DNA of 64,000 bases from Flavobacteriales bacterium (lineage in GTDB: Bacteria > Bacteroidota > Bacteroidia > Flavobacteriales > UBA7430), in NCBI GenBank assembly GCA_022425195.1, contig JAKMFX010000011.1, positions 54,075-118,074 on the forward strand, read 5' to 3'. The notes under the pieces are model-generated. The model had not been told where the DNA came from. It was given only the letters and a program-made list of their open reading frames with translations, and searched no databases. Both the position numbers and the translations under genes were made by a program. Below, in pieces: positions 42,757 through 52,686 of the stretch. How positions within the stretch are numbered: position 1 is the first letter of the stretch; each line of letters opens with the position of its first letter.

Positions 42757-44939
42757 TTGGCGAAATCGGATAGAAATTTGATGCGCATCAATCTCAAGTC
42801 ATCCTCTTCATAATCACCATCGAATTCGGACATGGCTTCATCTATTGAATCGGTTTCCGCATCCTCTTTGAAATAGTCGAATATTTCTTCCTGCTGGTCG
42901 TCGTCGAGAATGTCATCTAAATAGTAGTTGATGTCTACTTTGGTCCCTGAATAGACGATGTTTTCCATCTCAGTGATTAAGTTTTGCATGTCAAGGCCCT
43001 TTGCAGAAGCAATGTCTTCAAGCGGTAATTTACGATCTGTACTTTGTATAATGTACACCTTAAGTCCCGATTTGTTAACGATGGACTTTACCACCATATC
43101 TTGGGGTCTATCTATATTGTTTTCAGTGACATAGTTGTTTATGCAGCTGATAAATTCTTGACCAAATCGATTTGCTTTCCCCAATCCAACACCATTAATA
43201 TTTGTAAGCTCTTCAATGGTAATTGGGTATTGTAATGCCATGTCTTCAAGGGAGGGGTCTTGGAAAAGAACGAAAGGCGGAAGGTTTTTTGATTTGGCTA
43301 TTTTTTTACGAAGGTCTTTTAGTATCTGCAATAATACGGAGTCAAAGACAGCAGATTTTACATTAGATTGGGCTTCTTGTTTTTCAATATCTGTATAATC
43401 ATGGTCCTCAGTGATCATAAAAGATTTGGGGCTTTCCATGAAAGCCATACTTTTTTCATTTAATTTAATCAGGCCATAAGATTCAATATCTTTATCTAGG
43501 TAGCCTTGTACAAGAACTTGTCGAATCACTGCATGCCAGTAGGCTGCATCTTTATAATTTCCTTTGCCAAATACTTCAAGTTTATTACAGTTGTAATCAT
43601 TGATCATGGCTGTCATCTTTCCAATGAGAATGTTGACGAGTTCCTTGGCCTTGAACTTTTCTTTACTTTCTTTGATGGCATTTAGCAAAAGGATGACATT
43701 TTCTTTGCCCTCATTTTGTTTTTTAGGCGTCTTACAATTGTCACAGTAATTGTTGCAATCGTTTTCGTCAAATGATTCTCCAAAATAATGCAAAATATAT
43801 TTCCTTCTGCACATGGATGTTTCCGCAAAGGAAACCGTTTCTAGAAGCAGTTGTTTACCAATCTCTTGCTCTGCAACGGGTTTACCCTGCATAAATTTAT
43901 CAAGCTTTTCAATGTCTTTGTAGCTGTAAAAGGCAACACATATACCTTCACCACCATCACGACCAGCCCTTCCGGTTTCTTGATAATAGCTTTCCAAGCT
44001 TTTGGGAATGTCGTGGTGAACGACAAAGCGAACGTCGGGTTTATCGATCCCCATTCCAAAAGCAATGGTTGCCACAATCACATTGCAATCTTCCATTAAG
44101 AAAGCGTCTTGGTGCTTACCTCTCGTATTTACATCAAGGCCAGCATGATAGGGTAGGGCATTGATCCCATTTACCTGAAGTGTCTGTGCAATTTCTTCTA
44201 CTTTTTTACGACTTAGGCAATACACAATACCCGACTTATTGGGGTGTTGCTTAATGAATTTAATGATTTCTTTATTGACATTAATCTTCGGTCTTACTTC
44301 GTAAAAGAGATTACCTCGATTAAAAGAAGACTTGTAGAGCTTGGCATTTTCCATTCCCAAGTTCTTTTGGATGTCTTCCTGAACTTTTTCAGTAGCCGTT
44401 GCGGTCAGCGCCATAATAGGCGATTTCCCAATTTTTTGAAATATACTTCTAAGATTTCTGTATTCTGGTCGAAAGTCATGCCCCCATTCTGAGATACAAT
44501 GAGCTTCATCAATGGCGAAGAAAGAAATTTTAACGGAATTCAAAAAAGCGATATTATCTTCTTTTGTGAGAGATTCTGGAGCGACATACAGCAACTTTGT
44601 CAAACCATTTGTAATATCTTCCTTAACTCGTTTTGCTTCTTTTTTTGTTAGCGAAGAGTTGAGTACATGAGCAACACTGTCGTCAGAGGAAAAATTTCTG
44701 ATGGCATCTACTTGATTTTTCATCAAAGCAATCAGCGGAGATACGATGATTGCTGTACCCTCACTAATGAATGCCGGTAATTGATAGCAGAGCGATTTAC
44801 CACCACCAGTGGGTTTGATGACAAATACGTCATGCCCTCCCAATAAGCTTTGAACAATCGATTCCTGATTGCCTTTGAAATTTGAAAAACCAAAAAACTT
44901 TTTGAGGGAAGTGTGAAGAGGTTGATTTGTTTCGCTCAT
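42753..44939 (-). CDS. recQ: ATP-dependent DNA helicase RecQ
   Basis: A 728-residue 3'-5' DNA helicase for recombination and replication-fork repair. Helicase motifs are Walker A KPTGGGKSLCYQLP, DEAH in AIDEAHCISEWGHDFRPEYR, TATATEKVQ and QETGRAGRDG. The zinc-binding RQC region has CRRKYILHYFG and NNYCDNCK (four Cys), and an HRDC domain lies near residues 530-605. A C-terminal tail of about 110 residues ends in a strongly acidic stretch rich in Asp and Glu, longer than in E. coli RecQ (about 610). ATG at 44939 was chosen over 45008, as MSETNQPLHTSLKKFFG fits the family start. Confidence 0.94.
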   Translation of the reverse strand: MSETNQPLHTSLKKFFGFSNFKGNQESIVQSLLGGHDVFVIKPTGGGKSLCYQLPAFISEGTAIIVSPLIALMKNQVDAIRNFSSDDSVAHVLNSSLTKKEAKRVKEDITNGLTKLLYVAPESLTKEDNIAFLNSVKISFFAIDEAHCISEWGHDFRPEYRNLRSIFQKIGKSPIMALTATATEKVQEDIQKNLGMENAKLYKSSFNRGNLFYEVRPKINVNKEIIKFIKQHPNKSGIVYCLSRKKVEEIAQTLQVNGINALPYHAGLDVNTRGKHQDAFLMEDCNVIVATIAFGMGIDKPDVRFVVHHDIPKSLESYYQETGRAGRDGGEGICVAFYSYKDIEKLDKFMQGKPVAEQEIGKQLLLETVSFAETSMCRRKYILHYFGESFDENDCNNYCDNCKTPKKQNEGKENVILLLNAIKESKEKFKAKELVNILIGKMTAMINDYNCNKLEVFGKGNYKDAAYWHAVIRQVLVQGYLDKDIESYGLIKLNEKSMAFMESPKSFMITEDHDYTDIEKQEAQSNVKSAVFDSVLLQILKDLRKKIAKSKNLPPFVLFQDPSLEDMALQYPITIEELTNINGVGLGKANRFGQEFISCINNYVTENNIDRPQDMVVKSIVNKSGLKVYIIQSTDRKLPLEDIASAKGLDMQNLITEMENIVYSGTKVDINYYLDDILDDDQQEEIFDYFKEDAETDSIDEAMSEFDGDYEEDDLRLMRIKFLSDFAN

Positions 44940-45018
44940 GCGCTGTAAATTCACGAAAATTGAGTTATTTTGCAGTATTAAAGTAAAGACAAAGTTGCGA
45001 AATATCAAAACAATACCA

Positions 45019-45981
45019 TTGAAATCTCACAAAGAAATTATAGAAATAGCTAAAAAAGTTATACAAAACGAATCTCAAGCGATTTCTAATCTATCGAGTT
45101 TGCTGGATACGCATTTTAGCGAAGCAATTACTGCTATATATAAGTCTCCTGGAAGACTCATTATCACGGGTATCGGGAAAAGCGCCATTATTGCCAATAA
45201 GATTGTAGCGACTTTAAATTCAACGGGTCAGCCCTCAATGTTTATGCATGCTGCTGATGCCATACATGGTGATTTGGGGATGATTCAATCCGAAGACATT
45301 GTCTTGTGTATATCTAAAAGTGGCAACACACCCGAGATTAAAGTTTTGGTTCCCTTAATCAAGAATTTAGGAAATCAACTGATCGGAATGACATCGAATA
45401 AAGATTCTTTTTTAGCCGAACATGCAGACTATGTATTTCATGCTTATGTAGAAAAGGAGGCCTGCCCCAATAACCTCGCTCCGACCACCAGTACGACAGC
45501 ACAATTGGTTCTTGGAGACGCCTTGTCGGTAGCCTTGTTGGAGATGAGATCTTTTACAAGTAGTGATTTCGCAAAATACCACCCTGGCGGATCTTTAGGT
45601 AAAAAATTATACCTCAGGGTGGAAGATCTTTTACATTCAGAAAAGCCACAAGTTTCATTAAACGCTTCTCTTCAAGAAGTGATTATAGAGATTTCTTCAA
45701 AGCGTTTGGGGGCCACTGTAGTTGTAGAATCGAATGAAATCTTTGGATTAATTACAGACGGTGACTTGAGAAGAATGCTAGAGAAAGGCAGTGAAATTCG
45801 TGGCGTTCTCGCTCGTGACATCATGAGTGAAAAGCCAAAATGCATCTCTAAAGATGCTCTTGCAGCTGAGGCATTGTCGCAGATGGAGTCAAATTACATC
45901 ACACAACTCATTGTAGAAGATAAAGGGCGTTATATGGGGGTTATTCATTTACACGACATCTTGAAAGAAGGGATTTTATAG
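45019..45981 (+). CDS. kdsD: D-arabinose 5-phosphate isomerase, KpsF/GutQ/KdsD type
   Basis: A 320-residue aldose-ketose isomerase making D-arabinose 5-phosphate from ribulose 5-phosphate, the first committed step to Kdo. The SIS sugar-isomerase domain has ITGIGKSAIIANKI, HAADAIHGDLGM and SKSGNTPEI, and two CBS domains follow (about residues 190-320). The start is uncertain. An in-frame ATG at 44938 exists, but it is base-paired with the recQ start, and a TTATTTTG -7-like box lies after it at 44965-44972. TTG at 45019 gives the family's usual N-terminal length, and TTG at 44995 is another option. Followed by tatC after one base. Confidence 0.87.
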   Translation: MKSHKEIIEIAKKVIQNESQAISNLSSLLDTHFSEAITAIYKSPGRLIITGIGKSAIIANKIVATLNSTGQPSMFMHAADAIHGDLGMIQSEDIVLCISKSGNTPEIKVLVPLIKNLGNQLIGMTSNKDSFLAEHADYVFHAYVEKEACPNNLAPTTSTTAQLVLGDALSVALLEMRSFTSSDFAKYHPGGSLGKKLYLRVEDLLHSEKPQVSLNASLQEVIIEISSKRLGATVVVESNEIFGLITDGDLRRMLEKGSEIRGVLARDIMSEKPKCISKDALAAEALSQMESNYITQLIVEDKGRYMGVIHLHDILKEGIL

Positions 45982-45982
45982 T

Positions 45983-46804
45983 ATGGGTCAAGAAAAAGCA
46001 GAGATGTCCTTTTTAGAGCATTTGGGAGTCCTTCGCGGACACCTCATTCGTTCTGTAATTGCTGTTTTGGCTTTTACTGTTTTGGCATTCGTTAATAAGG
46101 GCTACTTATTTGACGATTTGTTGTTGGCTTCTAAAGAACCCAATTTTATCACCTACAGAACCCTTTGTAAAATATCCGAGTTACTTAGACTGGGAGACGT
46201 GTTGTGCATTACTGAACAACCCTTCATTTTAATGAATGTTGATATGTCTGGACAGTTCACCATGCATTTGTGGGTGGCTTTTATAGCTGGAGTGATCATT
46301 GCATTCCCCTACATCATATGGGAGTTATGGCGATTTATAAAACCCGCTTTAAACGCCAATGAATCAAGCTATACATCTGCTATTGTTTTTGTGATTTCAT
46401 TTTTATTTTTATTGGGGATTTGTTTTGGTTATTATATGATAGCTCCCCTGTCAGTCAACTTTTTGGGAACTTACCAAGTCAGTGATATGGTCTCGAATCA
46501 AATCAATTTGAGATCTTTTATCAGTACAGTAACCACCATTACTTTTGCTTGTGGATTGATTTTTCAGTTGCCGATAGTTGTGTATTTTTTAACGCAACTT
46601 GGATTGCTTTCTCCTGAGACCATGAAGCATTATCGATCTCATGCTATTGTCGGTGCACTGGTCATTTCTGCAATCATCACGCCACCTGATTTGTCGAGCC
46701 AAATATTGGTAACTTTACCTTTGCTGGTTTTGTATGAAATAAGCATACATATTTCGAAATTTGTAATCAAAAGATCTCAATCAAAGCATGAAGTTAAGAG
46801 CTGA
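45983..46804 (+). CDS. tatC: Sec-independent protein translocase TatC
   Basis: A 273-residue inner-membrane protein with six hydrophobic helices, the receptor for twin-arginine signal peptides. The conserved start [19 protein letters not shown] contains the FLEHL and ELR-type motif, and [16 protein letters not shown] after helix 2 matches the F..PF..YQ.W.F..PGL family signature. Helices at the end carry the SAIITPPD motif. It is tightly linked to kdsD (one base) and overlaps lptB by 17 bases. No TatA/B gene is visible in the window. Confidence 0.93.
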   Translation: MGQEKAEMSFLEHLGVLRGHLIRSVIAVLAFTVLAFVNKGYLFDDLLLASKEPNFITYRTLCKISELLRLGDVLCITEQPFILMNVDMSGQFTMHLWVAFIAGVIIAFPYIIWELWRFIKPALNANESSYTSAIVFVISFLFLLGICFGYYMIAPLSVNFLGTYQVSDMVSNQINLRSFISTVTTITFACGLIFQLPIVVYFLTQLGLLSPETMKHYRSHAIVGALVISAIITPPDLSSQILVTLPLLVLYEISIHISKFVIKRSQSKHEVKS

Positions 46805-47513
46805 AAAAATAATTAAAACCTATCGAGATCGGACGGTAGTCAAAGGGGTTAGTTTAGAAGTCAATCAAGGAGAGATTGTGGGGCTATTAGGTCCCAATGG
46901 TGCGGGTAAAACCACGTCTTTTTACATGATTGTTGGCTTGGTGAAGCCCAGCTCAGGGAATGTTTATCTTAATGAAGAGAACATAACGACCGATGCCATG
47001 TATGTTCGCGCTCAAAAGGGAATAGGTTATTTAGCCCAAGAAGCCTCTGTGTTCAGAAAATTATCTGTGGAAGACAATATCAAGGCCGTACTTGAAATGA
47101 CTGATCTGAGCAAGGATCAACAGAGGCAAAAGTTAGAAGAATTACTCAATGAATTCAGTCTACAACACATTCGTACAACACGTGGGGATTTATTGTCTGG
47201 AGGAGAGCGAAGAAGAACTGAAATTGCCAGAGCATTGGCCGTAAATCCAAAATTCATTCTATTGGATGAACCATTTGCAGGGGTGGATCCTATTGCTGTA
47301 GAAGACATACAATCTATTGTGCATCAACTCAAAAAGAAGAACATCGGAATACTTATTACCGATCATAATGTTCAGGAAACACTTTCAATCACTGACCGAG
47401 CCTATTTGCTGTTTGAAGGAAATATTTTAAAAGCAGGAACTGCCGAGGAATTGGCTGATGATGAGCAGGTTCGTCGTGTATATCTCGGACAGAACTTTGT
47501 ACTGAGAAAATAG
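46788..47513 (+). CDS. lptB: LPS export ABC transporter ATP-binding protein LptB
   Basis: A 241-residue ATPase of the LptB2FG complex, which extracts LPS from the inner membrane. Walker A is [13 protein letters not shown] near residue 36, the Q-loop in YLAQEASVF, signature motif [15 protein letters not shown] near 139, Walker [16 protein letters not shown] near 160, and the switch His in [10 protein letters not shown]. This sequence is nearly diagnostic for LptB. It is last in the kdsD-tatC-lptB cluster. The membrane partners LptF/LptG are not encoded here. Confidence 0.95.
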   Translation: MKLRAEKIIKTYRDRTVVKGVSLEVNQGEIVGLLGPNGAGKTTSFYMIVGLVKPSSGNVYLNEENITTDAMYVRAQKGIGYLAQEASVFRKLSVEDNIKAVLEMTDLSKDQQRQKLEELLNEFSLQHIRTTRGDLLSGGERRRTEIARALAVNPKFILLDEPFAGVDPIAVEDIQSIVHQLKKKNIGILITDHNVQETLSITDRAYLLFEGNILKAGTAEELADDEQVRRVYLGQNFVLRK

Positions 47514-47526
47514 TATCCTAGGGTCT

Positions 47527-48213
47527 TTAGCTTGATTTTGGTTTAAAAATTATCGATGCGAGTACGTAAAGTAGTACAATCATAGGAATTGCAGAAAATT
47601 GCAACACAGCCAACAACACGATACTTGTTCCAATAAAGACAAATCTTAACTTATTGTCTACAAACTTTAGCGATTTAAATTTTAAGGAAAACAATGTGAT
47701 TTCTGAAATCATCGCTAGAGACATCAGTACAGTGAAGAGAATAATTATCTCTGGTGAACCCATCAAATGAGCAAGGCCACTCTCTTTTTGAAAAGTAAGA
47801 ATCAAGGGAATGGAGACAAAGAATAAGCAATTTACCGGAGTGGGTAATCCTATGAAATGAGTCGTTTGTCTTTGATCAACATTAAATTTCGCCAATCTAT
47901 ATGCGGATAATGCCGGAATGAGCAAAGCAACAAATGAATATGCATTCAAAGAGCTTGATGCCAAAAGGTGGAATACTACAGATCCAGGAACGACTCCAAA
48001 GCTCACCATATCCGCTAAAGAGTCAAGTTCTTTACCCATAGGACCAGAAACATTGAGTAATCGCGCTGCGGCCCCATCCATAAAATCGAATATCGCAGCA
48101 AGTCCAATAAGGTAAGCTGCCACAACCATTTGGTTGTGGAAAGTAAAGTACAAGGCAACGCATCCACAAATAAGATTTGAGATTGTCAGAAGGTTTGGAA
48201 TGTGTTTTAACAT
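47527..48213 (-). CDS. pssA: CDP-diacylglycerol-serine O-phosphatidyltransferase
   Basis: A 228-residue CDP-alcohol phosphatidyltransferase, a membrane enzyme that makes phosphatidylserine, the precursor of phosphatidylethanolamine. The family motif D-G-x2-A-R-x8-G-x3-D-x3-D is present in DFMDGAAARLL...GKELDSLADMVSFG near residues 44-72. About six to seven hydrophobic segments surround it. PSS type II, as in Gram-positive bacteria and Bacteroidota, is favoured over phosphatidylglycerophosphate synthase by the N-terminal HIPNLLTISNLICGC. It is divergent from lnt, and the promoters overlap. Confidence 0.9.
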   Translation of the reverse strand: MLKHIPNLLTISNLICGCVALYFTFHNQMVVAAYLIGLAAIFDFMDGAAARLLNVSGPMGKELDSLADMVSFGVVPGSVVFHLLASSSLNAYSFVALLIPALSAYRLAKFNVDQRQTTHFIGLPTPVNCLFFVSIPLILTFQKESGLAHLMGSPEIIILFTVLMSLAMISEITLFSLKFKSLKFVDNKLRFVFIGTSIVLLAVLQFSAIPMIVLLYVLASIIFKPKSS

Positions 48214-48221
48214 CGGAAACT

Positions 48222-48239
48222 TATATTTGTAACAAATTA
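48222..48239. promoter_or_regulatory. Overlapping divergent -7 boxes of pssA and lnt
   Basis: TATATTTG reads toward lnt (48222-48229, 40 bases before its ATG). The overlapping palindrome TTTGTAACAAA continues to TTAATTTG on the other strand, one mismatch from consensus, about 20 bases before the pssA ATG. Divergent transcription from opposite faces is likely. Confidence 0.45.
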
Positions 48240-48269
48240 AAGCAATTTATTGCGATTGAATTGTAAAAT

Positions 48270-49883
48270 ATGAGTTTTGTAAAACATATTCTCCTTTGTT
48301 TGTTGCCCGTATTGTTGTTTTACAGCTCTTGGCCACCGCATACCCTGACAGGATGTATTTTTGTCGCCTTCATTCCTGTACTATGGACTGTATTTAATTT
48401 CAATACGGGAGAAAAGAAGCTTCCTGATGGCTATTTGTTTGTCTTTCTTTACCTCACTTTTTTCCTTATCAACTTCGCGCTTACCTCTTGGGTAATGAAT
48501 GCCCATTGGGGCGGGGGCTTGTTTGCCTCTTTATTCAATGCTTCTCTGATGTCATCGGTGTTTTTCTTGGTCTATAAGCTCAGAAAAAGTTATGGAAACA
48601 AACACGCATTGATTGCTTTCCCTTTGTTCTGGCTTGCTTTTGAATATCTACACCTCAATTGGGAGTTAACATGGCCCTGGTTGACCTTAGGGAATGTGTT
48701 TTCCCATCAAACGGAATGGATACAGTGGTATGAGTATACGGGTGTACTAGGGGGCTCACTTTGGGTTTTAATCATTAATGTTTTGCTGTACTTGTTTGCG
48801 ATTGAATTACTCAAAAAGCAATACAGATTTGCCACTTTGATTTCAGCCGTACTTATTTTTACCATTCCGTATTTCTTGTCTCAACAATTGACGCCATTAT
48901 TGGTGAACCCTGAAGATAACCCCGTTAAGGTGGTGGTGGTTCAGCCTAATTACGAGCCACATTTTGAAAAGTTCTCCATCCCGCAACATAAACAGTTTGA
49001 GCGTGTAGAGACCTTGTTAGATTCCGTTTGGGAATCGAATCCAGACTTAATTGTTTTGCCAGAAACATTCATTACAGATTGGATTTGGGAGTCAAGAATA
49101 GAACGCTCTCCAGCCATCATGTCAATGAAGTCTTGGTTGAAAGACCACCCCAGTACACAAATACTTACTGGGGCTTCAACAGGAAAGGTCTTAAGTGATT
49201 CTGATTCCTTAAAAACAACGGCACGCAAAAGTATTGGAGGCACCTGGTATGAAGTTTTCAATACAGCATTATTGATATCTGCGGAAGATTCTGTTCAAGT
49301 TTTCCATAAGTCCAAATTGGTTCCAGGTGCAGAAATGGCTCCTTACTCGAGTCTATTGAAGCCCTTTTTAGATCATTTTCCAATTGAGTTGGGGGGCACC
49401 GTAGGTAATTTTGGGGTAAATGATTCCATTTTTAATTTAAATTCAAATTTGGGGACATTGACTCCCATGATTTGCTATGAGTCTATATTTGGAGAATACG
49501 TTTCTAAATTTGTTCGCAAAGGGACTGGTTGGATTTGTATTATCACGAATGACGGTTGGTGGGGTGATACATTTGGACATCAGCAACACCATGCCTACGC
49601 TCGTTTAAGGGCCATTGAGACTCGTAGGTATGTGCTTCGATCGGCGAATACAGGAATCAGTTCTGTCATTCGTCCGGACGGTCATGTGGAACAGTTTTTG
49701 AGTTACAACGAAATGGGGGTTTTAAATGCCACCATTTCTCCATCTAGTAAATACACATATTACGTGGTGCATGGGGATTATGTGGGAAGGTTGGCTTCAT
49801 TTTTAGCCATTGTTTATCTTTTACAGCTCATCATATTTCATGTAAATAATCGTGTCTTAAGCCGTTCAAGACTCAAAAAGTAA
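48270..49883 (+). CDS. lnt: Apolipoprotein N-acyltransferase
   Basis: A 537-residue inner-membrane enzyme that adds the third acyl chain to the N-terminal cysteine of lipoproteins. An N-terminal block of about seven hydrophobic helices (residues 1-200) precedes a nitrilase-fold periplasmic domain. The catalytic triad is visible: Glu in IVLPETFITDW near residue 264, Lys in HKSKLVPGAEMAPY near 349, and Cys in PMICYESIFGE near 401. A final helix anchors the C-terminus. Supports lipoprotein maturation for proteins such as the DUF4249 lipoprotein in the window. Confidence 0.94.
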   Translation: MSFVKHILLCLLPVLLFYSSWPPHTLTGCIFVAFIPVLWTVFNFNTGEKKLPDGYLFVFLYLTFFLINFALTSWVMNAHWGGGLFASLFNASLMSSVFFLVYKLRKSYGNKHALIAFPLFWLAFEYLHLNWELTWPWLTLGNVFSHQTEWIQWYEYTGVLGGSLWVLIINVLLYLFAIELLKKQYRFATLISAVLIFTIPYFLSQQLTPLLVNPEDNPVKVVVVQPNYEPHFEKFSIPQHKQFERVETLLDSVWESNPDLIVLPETFITDWIWESRIERSPAIMSMKSWLKDHPSTQILTGASTGKVLSDSDSLKTTARKSIGGTWYEVFNTALLISAEDSVQVFHKSKLVPGAEMAPYSSLLKPFLDHFPIELGGTVGNFGVNDSIFNLNSNLGTLTPMICYESIFGEYVSKFVRKGTGWICIITNDGWWGDTFGHQQHHAYARLRAIETRRYVLRSANTGISSVIRPDGHVEQFLSYNEMGVLNATISPSSKYTYYVVHGDYVGRLASFLAIVYLLQLIIFHVNNRVLSRSRLKK

Positions 49884-49969
49884 GCTCTTATTCATCTTTT
49901 GAGTTGATGTAATGATATGACATCATTAACCTCTCCTGAGTATTTCTTTGAATAAAAACAATTCACAAG

Positions 49970-51976
49970 ATGAATAGATTCTTCTCAATACTTATGCTCT
50001 TAGGTTTGGTGGCTGTCGCACAAACCGATACCCTAATAATTCAATCACACCATCAAGTAGATTTGACTTGGTATGGTGATTACGATAAAGAGGTCGTCTT
50101 TCCAAGTGAAAATTCTTTTGAAAAGGTGCTAATGGATTTTACCATGGGCTGTGCGAGTGGGGGCTACTCAGATTGGGATTATACCGTATCTGTATTTTTG
50201 ATGAGACCCACGGGCCATCTGGATTCCACTGTCTTGGTTTTAGATACGATGCTTCTCGAACCCTTAACAATAGATACGATTTGGGCGGTTAATGAGTCTT
50301 TTGAGAAATTTGAATTGGCTCGTTTAATAACACCTTACGGAGCCTATATGGATGCTTACATTTCAGGAGACCCAAATGATCTATATGATGATTCATGGAC
50401 GCATTCTTATATTTTTGATGTCACAGATTTTGCTCCATTATTAAGAGATACCTCATTGATTCGAGTTCATTACGGGGGTTGGTCTAGTGGTTTCAGTGCC
50501 ACTGTTGACTTTGATTTTATTGTAGGTGTTCCGCCTAGAGAGGTTTTGCATATTGAAAATATGTATCCTGTTGATGAGTATTCTTATCGAAGTTTGGCTG
50601 ATGATGAGAGTTTTCCGTCCCTAACAAGAACATTTGAGGAGCCAATACAAGGGCTTGCTCTTAAGTCATATATATCTGGTCATAAGCATGCTGGGCCTGA
50701 AAACTGTTGCGAGTGGGTTCCCAAAAACCATTCTTTAAGTATCAACTCTCAGGCAGTAAGCCAATGGAGTGTATGGAAGGATTGTGGGATGAATCCTATC
50801 TTCCCACAAGGAGGTACTTGGCCATTTGATCGTGCGGGTTGGTGTCCGGGCTCTGCGGTAGACCTCAAAGTGAAGGAGCTTACCAATTATATAAATGTTG
50901 ATGTTCCCCTCACCCTAGATTACAGCGTGGAACCTTACGAGAATAATGGAGAAGACACTGGAACGTTTATTGTGTCTAATACTTTATTCTCCTATGGGGC
51001 TATTAATTTTGAGAAAGACCTTGAAATTATAGACATTTTAAAACCTTCTCGGAAGGATGAATGGCGTAGGATGAATCCTATGTGTGCAGGTCCACTTATT
51101 GAAATTCGGAATCGGGGTTCAGAGAAAGTCTCTTCTATAAAAATACAATACGGCCTTAAAGGAGAGGACTTAACTACTTATGATTGGACTGGTGATTTGG
51201 AGTTTCTCGAAACAGCAAGGATTGAGTTGCCTGAGCCCAACTGGAAGGGTTTAAATGATGCTTCTGAATTTGTCGTTCACCTTATTTATGATGAAGATGA
51301 GTATTTACTCAACAATACATTGACTTCAGATTTTGATCTTACTGAGGTCTTGCCCAATGAATTTATAGTTTCATATAAAACACAGAACAACTTTGATTCA
51401 TCCAACAGAGCTGCTGAAAGTTCTTTAGAGGTGTACAATAGTGTCGGTGAACTTGTTTTTGATGATTTTTCCTTCTCGGAATCCAACACTTGGTATCACG
51501 ATACTTTGAGATTAAGTTCTGGTTGTTATTCCTTAGTATTTAGGGATTTAAGTCAAGATGGTATTAATGAGTATTGGTATTCTGGAGAGCCTTACTCAGC
51601 AGCTGGAATGTTACAAATTAGGAATCTGGAAGGGGTTTTGTTGAAAATATTTCCTGATGATTTTGGACAGGAAATCGATTATCAATTTACCATAAATCCT
51701 TCTCTCCACACAGGTGTGCTTGATACGATAGGATTGAATCTCTATCCAAATCCTACGAAAGATTTCTTGCATCTGAATATTTTCTTGGGGCATCCACAAA
51801 ATCTTGAGGTCAGCATTATAAATGCCAAGGGGTATGAAGTCACTCGTTTTCAAAGAACAAATTTCACAGTAGGAACCGAATTTGTAGACACAAAAAATAT
51901 GTCGCCAGGTATTTATTACTGCAGTATTTTTGGCGACTGGGGAGTCACAACAAAGAGGTTTGTTGTGACGGACTAA
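49970..51976 (+). CDS. PNGase F-like secreted protein with T9SS type A sorting domain
   Basis: A 668-residue exported protein with signal peptide (cleavage near LVAVAQ). Residues about 20-330 resemble peptide-N-glycosidase F, which cleaves N-glycans from asparagine: SDWDYTVSVFL, FELARLITPYG, DVTDFAPLL, VHYGGWSSG..ATVDFDF, SGHKHAG..CCEWVPKNHSLSIN and WPFDRAGWCPGSAV follow in order. By hand alignment the catalytic Asp60 and Glu206 equivalents are kept, but Glu118 appears replaced by Gly. A beta-rich middle part follows. The last 80 residues are a T9SS sorting domain (LNLYPNPTKDFLHLNI ... GIYYCSI ... KRFVVTD), so it is exported across the outer membrane and anchored or released. A true de-glycosylase activity is unproven. 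Confidence 0.85.
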   Translation: MNRFFSILMLLGLVAVAQTDTLIIQSHHQVDLTWYGDYDKEVVFPSENSFEKVLMDFTMGCASGGYSDWDYTVSVFLMRPTGHLDSTVLVLDTMLLEPLTIDTIWAVNESFEKFELARLITPYGAYMDAYISGDPNDLYDDSWTHSYIFDVTDFAPLLRDTSLIRVHYGGWSSGFSATVDFDFIVGVPPREVLHIENMYPVDEYSYRSLADDESFPSLTRTFEEPIQGLALKSYISGHKHAGPENCCEWVPKNHSLSINSQAVSQWSVWKDCGMNPIFPQGGTWPFDRAGWCPGSAVDLKVKELTNYINVDVPLTLDYSVEPYENNGEDTGTFIVSNTLFSYGAINFEKDLEIIDILKPSRKDEWRRMNPMCAGPLIEIRNRGSEKVSSIKIQYGLKGEDLTTYDWTGDLEFLETARIELPEPNWKGLNDASEFVVHLIYDEDEYLLNNTLTSDFDLTEVLPNEFIVSYKTQNNFDSSNRAAESSLEVYNSVGELVFDDFSFSESNTWYHDTLRLSSGCYSLVFRDLSQDGINEYWYSGEPYSAAGMLQIRNLEGVLLKIFPDDFGQEIDYQFTINPSLHTGVLDTIGLNLYPNPTKDFLHLNIFLGHPQNLEVSIINAKGYEVTRFQRTNFTVGTEFVDTKNMSPGIYYCSIFGDWGVTTKRFVVTD

Positions 51977-51977
51977 T

Positions 51978-52667
51978 TTATACCATCCAAGCAAGAATAC
52001 TTCCTACGCTAATGGCGAGTAATTTTTGAATGTTAAATTTGTGACCTTCGGAACTCTCAAATAAAATTGTGGTTGAGATGTGTAAGAAAATTCCCACAAC
52101 AATAGCTGTTATTTCTTTGTGGTAGTGGCTTAATTCAGAGACTAAACTCCCTGTCAGTGCCCCTAGAGGGCTCATAATTGCAAAGATGGCTATGTATGCA
52201 AGAGACTTGGTTTTGGAGAAGCCTGCTTGAGCGAAAAGACTCATGAGAACAATGGTTACAGGAATTTTATGAAGCGCAATTCCTGTGAGAAGTGAATCCT
52301 CAAAATGTGAATGTCCGTGGTGGTCAATACCTCCAATAGGCATGCCTTCTAAATAGGCATGAATCGCTAGACTTATCAACATAGATATAGGAATGGCTTT
52401 ATTGCTGACGTGGCCATGACCGTGTTCAATTCCTTTGGAGAAAAACTCCAAAATGATTTGAAGAATGAATCCGATCAGTAGAAATAAACCTATTTTTTTT
52501 CCTTGGTCTACGTATATCTCGGGTAGAAGGTGGAATACAGAAATGGCAAATAGGTAAGCTCCAGAGAAAGCCAGTAATAATTTAATGACATTCGGCTTCA
52601 AGTCTTTTCCAAGTAGAACCAAAAGAACTCCAACAACAACGGAGGCAATTAAAACAATATAAGTCAT
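51978..52667 (-). CDS. ZIP family metal transporter
   Basis: A 229-residue inner-membrane transporter with about eight hydrophobic helices, importing zinc or other divalent metals. The metal path in helix 4 is SLAIHAYLEGMPIGG near residue 110 and in helix 5 is LHKIPVTIVLM. A histidine-rich loop (GIEHGHGHVSN) lies before helix 4, and a second HHGHSH stretch follows. Metal specificity is not determined. It has its own -7 box and is followed downstream only by the convergent PNGase F-like gene, one base away from its stop. Confidence 0.9.
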   Translation of the reverse strand: MTYIVLIASVVVGVLLVLLGKDLKPNVIKLLLAFSGAYLFAISVFHLLPEIYVDQGKKIGLFLLIGFILQIILEFFSKGIEHGHGHVSNKAIPISMLISLAIHAYLEGMPIGGIDHHGHSHFEDSLLTGIALHKIPVTIVLMSLFAQAGFSKTKSLAYIAIFAIMSPLGALTGSLVSELSHYHKEITAIVVGIFLHISTTILFESSEGHKFNIQKLLAISVGSILAWMV

Positions 52668-52686
52668 ATGTTTATTTTAGCGAGGG

